A program made the translations under genes and the position numbers. This document shows positions 43,069 through 51,055 of a stretch of DNA of 64,000 nt, piece after piece. Numbering within the stretch: the stretch's first letter is position 1; every line of letters starts with the position of its first letter. The DNA is from an uncultured Bacteroidales bacterium. Its GTDB lineage: Bacteria; Bacteroidota; Bacteroidia; Bacteroidales; Paludibacteraceae. The notes under the pieces are model-generated. The model made no database searches. It was not told the origin of the DNA and saw nothing but the letters and a program-made list of their open reading frames with translations. The DNA is taken from contig CAKUYO010000001.1 in assembly GCA_934716995.1 (NCBI GenBank), positions 62,001-126,000 on the forward strand. The letters run 5' to 3'.

Positions 43069-45339
43069 TTAGAACGGGTAGCCGATAGCAAAGTGGAGAG
43101 TCATATCGTTTTTCCAACTCAGTCCGTTGGGGACGGTGCGCCATTGCGTGCCTGCCAAATCGCCGTAGAGGCGACTCGGGTCGTGCAGTTTGACACCCAG
43201 ATCCAAGCGGAAGATCAGAATGTTGAAGTCCAGACGCACCCCCACGCCATACGAGAGGGCGATCTGTCTGTAGAACTCGTCCCATTCAAAGACACCGTAC
43301 GGTTGCTGCTCATAGTCGCGTATCGTCCATATATTGCCGGCATCGACAAACGCCGCCAGTTCGATATACGTCCACACCTTCCAGCGATACTCGATGTTCA
43401 GGTCGAGACGTATATCCCCCGCCTGCAGGTCATAGACCATCGTGTTGTCCGCTCCGCGGAAACCGCCGGGTCCCAAGGTGCGTGCCTGCCAGCCGCGTAC
43501 GCTGTTCGACCCGCCCGAGAAATACCGTTTCTCAAAGGGCAGCACCGTGGCATTGAGATACGGCACAGCGACACCTACCCCCGCATGATACACCAACCGG
43601 TGTTTCGGAGCCATCACGTGGTGGAAGGTAAAGTTTACATCGGCTTTGGCGTACTGCGCAAAGGGGATATGCCATATCGTGTAGGCACCGGCGTCGTTGG
43701 TAGTCATATTCGCCGCTTTGGCGATACCATAGAGGGCGTTGCCCGCCGTCTCGAGATAGTAGTTGAAATTGATATAACTGCGGTTGGGCGCGCTCTTGCG
43801 ATAGTTGGTGTATGTACCCGAATAACTCCAGTCGAGGATAAAATGGTCCTCGTAACTGGATTTCAGCACCGATGACTTGTCTATGAAATCCGATTTGAAA
43901 CGGTCGGACATCCACGGCAGATAGATGTAACTGATGTCTATCAGGTTGAAACGGTGCGTCCAACGGCTGTGCGGTTTGCGCGGAATGGTATAATAGAGCC
44001 CCGCATTGGCGATCGTACGGGTGTATTCGTCGGGACGCTGCTGGTAGTTGTAGGCGATGTTGATACGTACGCCTGTAGGGAAAGTGAGTCCCGCTTCGGC
44101 TTTCCCCTCAATGGCACGCCCGCCGTTCTGACGCCATTCGTAACTGGCACGCCCGTTGAGCGACAACTGTTCCGCACCATGAAAGATATTCTTGTTGATA
44201 TAGCCCAGACCTGCCGCAACGCCCCAGTCGCCCGCCGAATAGGTACCTTCCACCTCGGCGGAGATATTGTTCAGTTTGCCGCGCGAGACGGTGATATGGC
44301 AATCCAACCGGTCATCACCGACCGGATCGAAAGCGATATCCACATATTTGACGGGCCCCAATGCATTGAGCAGCGAATACGTCCGCTCCACACGGCGTTC
44401 GCTATACAGTTCACCCGCTTTGATGCGACAGTTCTTGCGCAGCACGTTTGGGCGCAGGAAACGCTTGCCTACATAGGAATACTCGTTGCCGTACTTGTCC
44501 TGCTCAATATGCAGTTCGGCATCGGCAGGCAGGCGCGATGGGTCGTAATCGATATGGAAATAGACTTGCCGAATGGTATATTTTGTGTACAGCCGTTTCT
44601 GCACGCTGTCTGGCAACTGGCTGACATACTTCGACATACGGATATCCACATCCGCCCCGAGACAGTTGTAACTGCTGTCCGCCTCGTACTCAAGCATCGA
44701 CTTGTCGAAATAGAAATAGCCCTCGTTGTGCATCTTGGTGGCTATGCGCTGCCGCTCATCGTCCAACACGGAAGTGGAGAACTGCATACCGTCCTTGATC
44801 AGGCAGTTGCTGTTCGTGGCAATAGCATGCACTTCCGGCTGCTCTATATTCACCTTGTATTTGCGTACCGTATAGGGCTTGTTGGCGATAACCAGATAGG
44901 TGAGGTTCACTTTTTTCTTTTTATAGACCTTCTGCGTATCCACCACGGCATTGAAATAGCCCTTGTTGCTCATGGTCTGCGCCAGTTGCTCCATCGAGAC
45001 GCGTGTCAAGTCCTCGTCGTAGATGACGGGGGCTTCCCCCACCTTGTGCGCGTTGGCGGCAAGCCAGCGTTTGCCCTTGGTGGTCGTATCCGCAGGGGCG
45101 GTGTTGTAGATGTCCAACTGGAGTTTCCAGAAACCGAGGATTTCGGTGTTCTGCTTCTGACGGAGATAGTCGTTCAGGTCAGACGGGGTTACTTCCTTGG
45201 TATCCGTCACCTTGATACGCGCCTTGTTGAGCAGGTACTGCCCGTCGGGCACAAACTTGGTCGTGCTGCACGCAGACAGCAACAGGCAGCCCACTACTGC
45301 CAATATGCCGCTTGTCCTATGTAGTACAGACCGAACCAT
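43069..45339 (-). CDS. TamL-type outer-membrane assembly lipoprotein (BamA superfamily)
   Basis: Predicted outer-membrane lipoprotein of the Omp85 superfamily, the Bacteroidetes counterpart of TamA. The 756-residue product has a lipoprotein signal (lipobox LSAC, Cys24) followed by TTKFVPDGQYLLNKARI, a signature start of TamL. POTRA domains span about 30-400 (MSNKGYFNAVVDTQ, RIKAGELYSERRVERTYSLL). A 16-strand barrel follows, with the conserved RYFSGGSNSVRGWQARTLGP segment and a terminal phenylalanine (FAIGYPF). There is no tamB on either side in the window. Confidence 0.9.
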   Translation of the reverse strand: MVRSVLHRTSGILAVVGCLLLSACSTTKFVPDGQYLLNKARIKVTDTKEVTPSDLNDYLRQKQNTEILGFWKLQLDIYNTAPADTTTKGKRWLAANAHKVGEAPVIYDEDLTRVSMEQLAQTMSNKGYFNAVVDTQKVYKKKKVNLTYLVIANKPYTVRKYKVNIEQPEVHAIATNSNCLIKDGMQFSTSVLDDERQRIATKMHNEGYFYFDKSMLEYEADSSYNCLGADVDIRMSKYVSQLPDSVQKRLYTKYTIRQVYFHIDYDPSRLPADAELHIEQDKYGNEYSYVGKRFLRPNVLRKNCRIKAGELYSERRVERTYSLLNALGPVKYVDIAFDPVGDDRLDCHITVSRGKLNNISAEVEGTYSAGDWGVAAGLGYINKNIFHGAEQLSLNGRASYEWRQNGGRAIEGKAEAGLTFPTGVRINIAYNYQQRPDEYTRTIANAGLYYTIPRKPHSRWTHRFNLIDISYIYLPWMSDRFKSDFIDKSSVLKSSYEDHFILDWSYSGTYTNYRKSAPNRSYINFNYYLETAGNALYGIAKAANMTTNDAGAYTIWHIPFAQYAKADVNFTFHHVMAPKHRLVYHAGVGVAVPYLNATVLPFEKRYFSGGSNSVRGWQARTLGPGGFRGADNTMVYDLQAGDIRLDLNIEYRWKVWTYIELAAFVDAGNIWTIRDYEQQPYGVFEWDEFYRQIALSYGVGVRLDFNILIFRLDLGVKLHDPSRLYGDLAGTQWRTVPNGLSWKNDMTLHFAIGYPF

Positions 45340-45358
45340 ATATGCATAATATAGCCCG

Positions 45359-45390
45359 CAAAGTTACGGAAAATTTTGCACATATCCAAA
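45359..45390 (-). promoter_or_regulatory. Promoter of the TamL gene (overlaps the divergent one)
   Basis: On the minus strand: TTTG (45387-45390), 20 bases, TAACTTTG (45359-45366), 20 bases before the TamL start. It overlaps the opposite promoter at 45375-45406. Confidence 0.78.
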
Positions 45391-45406
45391 TAAAGAACTA
45401 CCTTTG
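45375..45406 (+). promoter_or_regulatory. Promoter of the SpoU methyltransferase gene
   Basis: TTTG (45375-45378), 20 bases, TACCTTTG (45399-45406), 20 bases before the start at 45427. The -33 elements of the two divergent promoters interlock. Confidence 0.8.
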
Positions 45407-45426
45407 CACAAATTTCCGAAACCGTT

Positions 45427-46173
45427 ATGTATTCTTTCCGTCCCGCCCATACAGTGGCGCATATATCCAAGGCGCAAGTGAAGATGGTGCGCAGTTTGCA
45501 GAAGAAGAAGTTCCGCGACGAACTCGGACTGTTTGTTGCCGAGGGGCATAAATGTATAGAAGAACTGCAAAAAAACTATACGCTTGAGTATCTTTTTGAC
45601 ACGGATAATGCCTCCGAAACAGAGATAGAACAGATGTCTTCCCTGCGCACGCCGCAAGGGATGGTCGGGGTGTTCAGAACGCCTGCATCGTATGACAGCC
45701 AATTAGATACAGCGCACCTGTGCGTGGCATTGGACGGGATACAAGACCCCGGTAACTTAGGCACGATCATTCGCACGTGCGACTGGTTCGGAGTACACGA
45801 TTTGTACTGTTCGCCCGGTACAGCCGACTGCTATAATCCGAAAGTGGTACAAGCCACTATGGGGGCATTGGCGCGGGTGAGCGTGCATTACACGGACTTG
45901 ATACCCCTGTTGCAGGAGGCACACAAAGCCGCTATGCCCGTTTATGGAACACTGCTCAACGGACACAATATGTATGAGACAGGGGCTATTCCCGATAAAA
46001 GCAGAGGAATTATCGTAATGGGGAACGAGGGAAACGGCATCTCGGAAGCAGTGCGCCCGCTTGTCACGCACCCGCTGCTGATACCCTCCTACCCTATTGG
46101 TGCAACCACCTCCGAGAGCCTGAATGTATCCATCGCCACCGCCATCACGCTGGCGGAATTCAGAAGACCATAA
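45427..46173 (+). CDS. TrmH/SpoU-family RNA 2'-O-methyltransferase
   Basis: SPOUT-class enzyme that methylates the ribose of rRNA or tRNA. The 248-residue product has an N-terminal substrate-binding domain (SKAQVKMVRSLQKKKFRDE) and the knotted catalytic domain with motif 1 (DGIQDPGNLGTIIRTCDWFG), motif 2 (IVMGNEGNGIS) and motif 3 (TTSESLNVSIATAI). The RNA target is unknown. Confidence 0.92.
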   Translation: MYSFRPAHTVAHISKAQVKMVRSLQKKKFRDELGLFVAEGHKCIEELQKNYTLEYLFDTDNASETEIEQMSSLRTPQGMVGVFRTPASYDSQLDTAHLCVALDGIQDPGNLGTIIRTCDWFGVHDLYCSPGTADCYNPKVVQATMGALARVSVHYTDLIPLLQEAHKAAMPVYGTLLNGHNMYETGAIPDKSRGIIVMGNEGNGISEAVRPLVTHPLLIPSYPIGATTSESLNVSIATAITLAEFRRP

Positions 46174-46421
46174 ACCGAACACATTATGCATAATATGCAA
46201 TACAAATCTGCATACTATGCATAAAACAGAGGCTTATCCCCCGCTAAAAAGCCTATTCTTTCTAATAAGGAGTTCTACTCAGCCCACAGGGCTTCGTGTC
46301 GCTTCGGCGCTCAATGCGCTACGCACATCCGCCTTACGCTTCACCTTTCTACGTCTTTTCTACGTAATTGGTATTACGAAGTATGGGAATTGCATAGTCT
46401 GCATAATTCTGTGCATAAAAA
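46174..46421. other. Gene-free stretch
   Basis: Convergent gap. Apart from the terminator just to the right, there are TATGCATAATATGC words near 46185-46222 and GC-rich partly self-complementary sequence (GGCGCTCAATGCGC) near 46308. I see no gene. Confidence 0.5.
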
Positions 46422-46456
46422 GACACGGGACAGAGGTGAAATGTCTGTCCCGTGTC
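46422..46456 (-). terminator. Terminator of the pectate lyase gene
   Basis: GACACGGGACAGA pairs perfectly with TCTGTCCCGTGTC over 13 bp; read on the minus strand it is followed by TTTTTATG. It may also act on the plus strand. Confidence 0.85.
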
Positions 46457-46482
46457 TGCAAAATCAATCACACATTCTTTCT

Positions 46483-48708
46483 TTACCGCACAATCAATTT
46501 GGCTTTTGCGGTATAGTTATCGCCCCGAAGGACGACAACATACATACCCGACGGCAATGATGCCGTGGAGAGCGGTTGGTAGTATAGCACCCCATTGGTG
46601 GCAGCACCGGGATACATTGTTTCGTAACATTGTCCGTTGACGGAATAGAGGGACAGTTCCACCCGGGCATCGGTGGGAACACTGTAACACAGTATCACCT
46701 CGTCGGCAGCGTTGCCTTGCAGAACTTGCAGTCCGCCCCGGCTATCGGGCGAGATAATCTGCTGCACAGCGGTGGCAGGGTCATCCCCGACGGGCAGTTC
46801 ATACGGACCGAGGTCGCGTGCCGCACCATAGATTTTCTGCTGCAAGAAAGGATAGGCAGCATAGACTTCCGCAAGATTCTGCGTATATTTCCCATCCGGC
46901 ACCCTACCGGCATCTACCAGCCGGCTTTCGGGCTTGAGCCGTGCAAAACGCGCCGGCATAGACCCGTCGCCCCGCCGCGGAGCCATAGCGTCCTCTTCGG
47001 CGAGGCTCTGATAGTCATCACGGCTGAAATCGCGCACCAGGTTGTTCGACCATGCGTTCTTGGTGGGCAGATTGATTATGGCGTTGTGGTCGTCATCGCC
47101 CACGCATATCTCTTGTCTGCCGAAGCAAACATTGTTGACAAAGTGGGTATTGGCATCGCTGCCGCCGGACTCGAACATATAGTCGTAGCCGTTATCAAAT
47201 GCCAGGCAGTTGACCAGCACATGCCCGCCTTTGTGGCTGTTGCAGTCGAAGCCCTTGACGGAACCGGATTTGTCGCACCCGAAAGCCACACAGTTGTAGG
47301 CATAGTGAACCCCCTTGCTACTGCCCCCCGTACCATTGCCACCGAGTTTGATACCATTGCCGTTGCCCGAGAAAGTGGCACTGCCGTCCAAGTACTCTTT
47401 GACCCATATATGGTCGGTTTCCATACCGGACATCCATGCCCAGCACTCGACCAAGACCACATCATAGTCGGTCTCGTACAAGTCCCACGCATCGTCCGAG
47501 TTGCGCCATGCACGGCAGCGGATAAAGCGGTTGCCCTTGCCGTTGTGCATCTTGCAGGCAAAGCCGTCGGCATCCGAACCGTAGTTCATATCAAAGTCGC
47601 AGTTGTGGTGCGAGTCGCAATCGATGATGTCGTTGTAGGCACAGTGTGTACCGTCGTTCTCGCTGCCATAGCCCGAATCGGCGAACTTGTGCCCGAAACC
47701 CAACTGGATACCCGTATCGAGGTTGTAACAGAACTCGCAACGCTCCACACGGTTATAGGATCCCTCCAACTTGATGGCATTGTCGGCAGCGTGCATAATA
47801 TGCAAACCAAACAATATCCAATGGTCGCCCGTGAGGTGGATACCGCGGTCGCCCACGTTCTTCGGACTGCGATTGCAGTCGAGGAGTTGCTGCTCAAAGT
47901 CGAAGATCGGCGCTTCGGCTTCGTAGGAAGAGATGACGATAGGCTGCTCTGCCGTACCCGATTGTTTCAGCCGAACAGTCAGTTTGGAGTCTGTGCCGCG
48001 CCACGACATCTTGTATCGCCCGCCACGGCAGAAAATGACATCACCCGCTTGGGCGACACTTGCTGCCTTACCGAGGTTGTACCACGGACGCTCAAACGAG
48101 CCATCGCCCGTCTCATCGTTGCCCTCGGGCGATATATAGTAGGTGTTATGCGTAGCGACAAAGGTCGGGCGTGTGAAGTCGGGATCGGGCTCTGCGGGAA
48201 TAACCGTGCCGCCACCGGTATTGCCACCCGCTTGGGCTTGCACCATCTTGAAATCGTCCACGTAACTGTTGCTTTGCAGCCCGGTAAGGCGGATACGCAC
48301 CTGTTTGGTACTGTCCAAACCGAGCGTCTTGGAATAGGACGAGAAAGCCGCAGCCGAACTCTTGATAACCAGTGTATCAACAGGCTGCCACTCGCCGTCC
48401 GCTATCCGGCAGGCTATGGCAATGCGCTTGTTGCTACCGCCGGCACGGTAGACAAACGAGAGCGATTTCACGCTGTCGATAGCAGGCGAAATCATGTATG
48501 CCCCGTTGGCATTGAACTTGACAGCCGCAACTCCGTTGCTTGTATTGGCTTGCACCCCGCCGCCGAAAGTCCATTCGCCACTCGGCAGGCTCACTTGGGT
48601 TTCTTTTGTCCAACTGCCCTTGGCAGAATTGAAATCTTCGGTCAGATCGGCTTGAGCCGTCAGGACGGCACAAGCGACAAGAGTCATAGAGAGAAAGAAA
48701 TGCTTCAT
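46483..48708 (-). CDS. Secreted pectate lyase, PL9 family, with type IX sorting domain
   Basis: Predicted extracellular calcium-dependent pectate lyase. The 741-residue product has a signal peptide (to about residue 20), an N-terminal beta-sandwich or carbohydrate-binding-like domain (22-160) and a parallel beta-helix at about 185-600. The segment DADGFACKMHNGKGN, then CRAWRNSDDAWDLYETD, is the PL9 catalytic region: the Asp cluster binds calcium and the Lys of ACKM is the likely base. The usual PL9 sequence has Gly where this has Ala in DDAWD. The C-terminal 70 residues (VELSLYSVNGQ, LPSGMYVVVLRGDNYTAKAK) form a type A sorting domain. No SusCD pair or other pectinase is nearby. Confidence 0.87.
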   Translation of the reverse strand: MKHFFLSMTLVACAVLTAQADLTEDFNSAKGSWTKETQVSLPSGEWTFGGGVQANTSNGVAAVKFNANGAYMISPAIDSVKSLSFVYRAGGSNKRIAIACRIADGEWQPVDTLVIKSSAAAFSSYSKTLGLDSTKQVRIRLTGLQSNSYVDDFKMVQAQAGGNTGGGTVIPAEPDPDFTRPTFVATHNTYYISPEGNDETGDGSFERPWYNLGKAASVAQAGDVIFCRGGRYKMSWRGTDSKLTVRLKQSGTAEQPIVISSYEAEAPIFDFEQQLLDCNRSPKNVGDRGIHLTGDHWILFGLHIMHAADNAIKLEGSYNRVERCEFCYNLDTGIQLGFGHKFADSGYGSENDGTHCAYNDIIDCDSHHNCDFDMNYGSDADGFACKMHNGKGNRFIRCRAWRNSDDAWDLYETDYDVVLVECWAWMSGMETDHIWVKEYLDGSATFSGNGNGIKLGGNGTGGSSKGVHYAYNCVAFGCDKSGSVKGFDCNSHKGGHVLVNCLAFDNGYDYMFESGGSDANTHFVNNVCFGRQEICVGDDDHNAIINLPTKNAWSNNLVRDFSRDDYQSLAEEDAMAPRRGDGSMPARFARLKPESRLVDAGRVPDGKYTQNLAEVYAAYPFLQQKIYGAARDLGPYELPVGDDPATAVQQIISPDSRGGLQVLQGNAADEVILCYSVPTDARVELSLYSVNGQCYETMYPGAATNGVLYYQPLSTASLPSGMYVVVLRGDNYTAKAKLIVR

Positions 48709-49032
48709 AAGATGTATAATGAAAGATTGGTATTAGCGGAGTCGTGCGTATTATGGTATCGGAGAATCGTTGCAAAGGTACGGCAAAAACATCATATACA
48801 TGGCGATATTTCGGCGTAAGATGTGTAGTGCACCAATAAGGTCGGGAGAGGATGTTTATAGCGACAGGATTGTGATGTACTTGGGTTATGCCAACTCAAA
48901 ATTCCACCCCAAACACCAATTTAGCGCACTTCCTGCAAAGCATAAGCGGGCATACACAAAAAAAACGTGGCGCTAAATACACATAAACCGGTATTCTGCA
49001 CCACTCTCCTTAGATCTTGAATAAAGTACTTA
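48709..49032. other. Gene-free stretch with a -7 box and an inverted repeat
   Basis: CAAAGGTA at 48773-48780 reads TACCTTTG on the minus strand, a -7 candidate 65 bases before the pectate lyase start, but there is no TTTG at -33. An inverted repeat with arms TTTAGCGC (48920-48927) and GCGCTAAA (48970-48977) and a loop of about 42 bases lies nearer the DNA glycosylase gene. I see no coding sequence. Confidence 0.5.
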
Positions 49033-49683
49033 TCACCGTGCGGGACGGGCGGGGAGCATGGTGAACATGTGTTGGTAGGCGGCGGCTTTTTGGTCAAAAG
49101 GCAAGGGGTAGGCGCGGGAGGTGGAAGGCATACGCCAGAAACGGACGGGTGTGCCGTTGAAGAGGGTATCAATATATCCGCCTGCTTTGGGCGTGGCGGT
49201 ATGCAGGATGTCCGCCAAGGTGCTTGCGGCTTTGCCGCCCGTGCAGCAGATGTCGTGGCACCTGGGAATCTGCTGCAGCAACGCGGCGATGTCCGTCCGC
49301 TCCACAATCTTCAGGTGCTCATCGGCAGCGTTGCCTTGCAGGCGTCTGGCCGCCTGCGCCGTGTCGAAAATGGCAATACCCTGCTCCCTGCAGAAAGCAA
49401 CGATGGCTTCGCTGTCAAACACCGTCTTGCGGTGCTTGGGGCTTTGTGTTTTGTCGCTGTATAGTTCGAAATGCGTTTTGTCGCTTTGCAGTTCGAAGTG
49501 CGTCTTGTCGCCGAAGAACACTTGCCCCATGATGCGCCACATATCATTCTGCGGATTGGGGTAAAAGAAATCCATACACCACCGTTCCCGAGGCGGCGGG
49601 AAACTGCCCAGCATCAGCAGCCTTGCCCCTTCGGGCAGAAAGGGAGACAAGGGGTGATGTTCGATTTCAGGAATGGCGGACAT
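49033..49683 (-). CDS. DNA glycosylase of the uracil-DNA glycosylase superfamily
   Basis: Predicted glycosylase of the MUG/hypoxanthine-DNA glycosylase branch, removing deaminated bases. The 216-residue product has the active-site loop LMLGSFPPPRERWCMDFFYP followed by NPQNDMWRIMG, the middle strand ICCTGGKAASTL and the C-terminal RFWRMPSTSRAY. An in-frame tandem duplication inserts DKTHFEL twice at about residues 59-75. Its ATG lies 17 bases inside the vsr gene, so translation is coupled to a nickase that repairs the same class of damage (deaminated 5-methylcytosine). Substrate (uracil, hypoxanthine or thymine mispaired with guanine) cannot be told from sequence. Confidence 0.82.
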   Translation of the reverse strand: MSAIPEIEHHPLSPFLPEGARLLMLGSFPPPRERWCMDFFYPNPQNDMWRIMGQVFFGDKTHFELQSDKTHFELYSDKTQSPKHRKTVFDSEAIVAFCREQGIAIFDTAQAARRLQGNAADEHLKIVERTDIAALLQQIPRCHDICCTGGKAASTLADILHTATPKAGGYIDTLFNGTPVRFWRMPSTSRAYPLPFDQKAAAYQHMFTMLPARPAR

Positions 49684-50125
49684 AGTGGTGGTTCATTATC
49701 TGTAATAAGTTATGGTTGAGCGCAACGGCAACTTGCTGCATAGTGGGTTCGAGTTGGTCTTTGGTCAGGCTGCACGCCCACAATGTAATCACTTGCCATC
49801 CGTTGGCGCGGAGCAGTTCTTCGTTCTGCAGGTCTCGTTCGCGGTTGCGGTCAATCTTCGTTTGCCAGAACATCGTATTGGTTTTCGGCAGTACGAACTG
49901 CCGGCAGCCCTCGTGCCCGTGCCAGAAACAGCCGTTGACGAATATCGCCGTTCTGTACTTGCGCATCACAATGTCCGGCTTGCCAGGCACGCTCTTGACA
50001 TTCAGCCGGTACCTGTAGCCGTGTGTCCAAAGCCATTTCCGCACCGTCAGTTCGGGCTTTGTCCTCCGGCTGCGAATATGCGACATACAGCGGTGGCGTT
50101 GTTGAGGTGTCAGAATATCGGACAT
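49667..50125 (-). CDS. vsr: Very-short-patch repair endonuclease Vsr
   Basis: Nicks DNA 5' of the T in T:G mismatches produced by deamination of 5-methylcytosine. The 152-residue product has the full family pattern: TPQQRHRCMSHIRSRRTKPE, the catalytic Asp in GKPDIVMRKY, the zinc and active-site residues in FVNGCFWHGHEGC, and WQTKIDRNRERD. It follows the restriction endonuclease gene by 63 bases and overlaps the glycosylase gene. Base composition is more host-like than in the genes upstream. Confidence 0.95.
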   Translation of the reverse strand: MSDILTPQQRHRCMSHIRSRRTKPELTVRKWLWTHGYRYRLNVKSVPGKPDIVMRKYRTAIFVNGCFWHGHEGCRQFVLPKTNTMFWQTKIDRNRERDLQNEELLRANGWQVITLWACSLTKDQLEPTMQQVAVALNHNLLQIMNHHYVRHS

Positions 50126-50188
50126 AAGTATGGATTTATGAAAGTCAGCAACTAATGATTTTGGTACGAATTTATTGTAATCTTGATA

Positions 50189-51055
50189 TTATTGAGCCAT
50201 CCAATTACGGTCAAACCACTGACGGCGTTTCTGCCATTGTTCAGCCGCTTGTAGAGCGTGAGACTTGAAGGTATCAAAATCCATTGTGATAGGATAAATT
50301 CGCTTATTCTGTTCTTTTACGGAAAGAACATACATACCATGCCAACCATTTTCAGGGAACTCTTTTGAACCTCCGTTAATCATACTGACAAACTTCGGTA
50401 ACCGCAGGAAGTCACCATCAAGGACAAGCACAACGCTCCAGAAAAACGATTGCATAGCGTGGATGGACGGTTCACGGTCGCGTGTCACACGGTCACGAAT
50501 ACTTGTCTTGGCTTGTACACAACCGAAGCAATACTTATTACTTTCAATAGTCAGAATACCGTACAAGTCAAATATGTTGCCTTTGATTTGTTCTTTTAGC
50601 CAACTGATATCACGAGGCTCATTTGCCAATTCGTTTGCCTTAATCAAAGTGTTTAAATCTCGTTGCAACACAATCTCTATACCAGTACCATACAAAGCCA
50701 GCGATGCCAATTCCTTAACCATCTCCTCGAAAGCGTGACCGCTGGATTTTTTCCAACTTTGGTCTGCACTAATCACTTTGTTTATGGTCTCCAAATCAGA
50801 GATTCCCGATTTGCGAAACAAGTGAGCCCGATATATGGCATTCCATAATTCAGCCACCGGCTCGTTAGGGAATGTACGCAAAGCGTTTGTGATAGATAAA
50901 CGGATTGCTGACTTTTGAGCCTCTCGGTCGAATTCATCAACGAGTTTGGAAGATACTTTACCTTTATGCTCTGCTTCCAAAGTGTCGAAACAGCGGTTGT
51001 ATTCTTCTTGATATGAGTCAAGACAGAATTGATAATATTCATTTATCATAACCAT
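50189..51055 (-). CDS. Putative type II restriction endonuclease (CCGG-family/BsaWI-like)
   Basis: Predicted DNA-cleaving partner of the adjacent methylases. The 288-residue product has a helical N-terminal half and a candidate nuclease core: Glu110 in SSGHAFEEMV, Asp163 in NIFDLYGIL and Lys183 in CVQAKTSIRDR, followed by Glu195. The K-T/S-xR-DR pattern after the lysine resembles the CCGG-cutting PD-(D/E)xK group that includes BsaWI. Its start codon overlaps the methylase stop (TAATG), so the two are translationally coupled. The AT-rich base composition matches the four genes upstream. Specificity cannot be predicted. Confidence 0.75.
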   Translation of the reverse strand: MVMINEYYQFCLDSYQEEYNRCFDTLEAEHKGKVSSKLVDEFDREAQKSAIRLSITNALRTFPNEPVAELWNAIYRAHLFRKSGISDLETINKVISADQSWKKSSGHAFEEMVKELASLALYGTGIEIVLQRDLNTLIKANELANEPRDISWLKEQIKGNIFDLYGILTIESNKYCFGCVQAKTSIRDRVTRDREPSIHAMQSFFWSVVLVLDGDFLRLPKFVSMINGGSKEFPENGWHGMYVLSVKEQNKRIYPITMDFDTFKSHALQAAEQWQKRRQWFDRNWMAQ

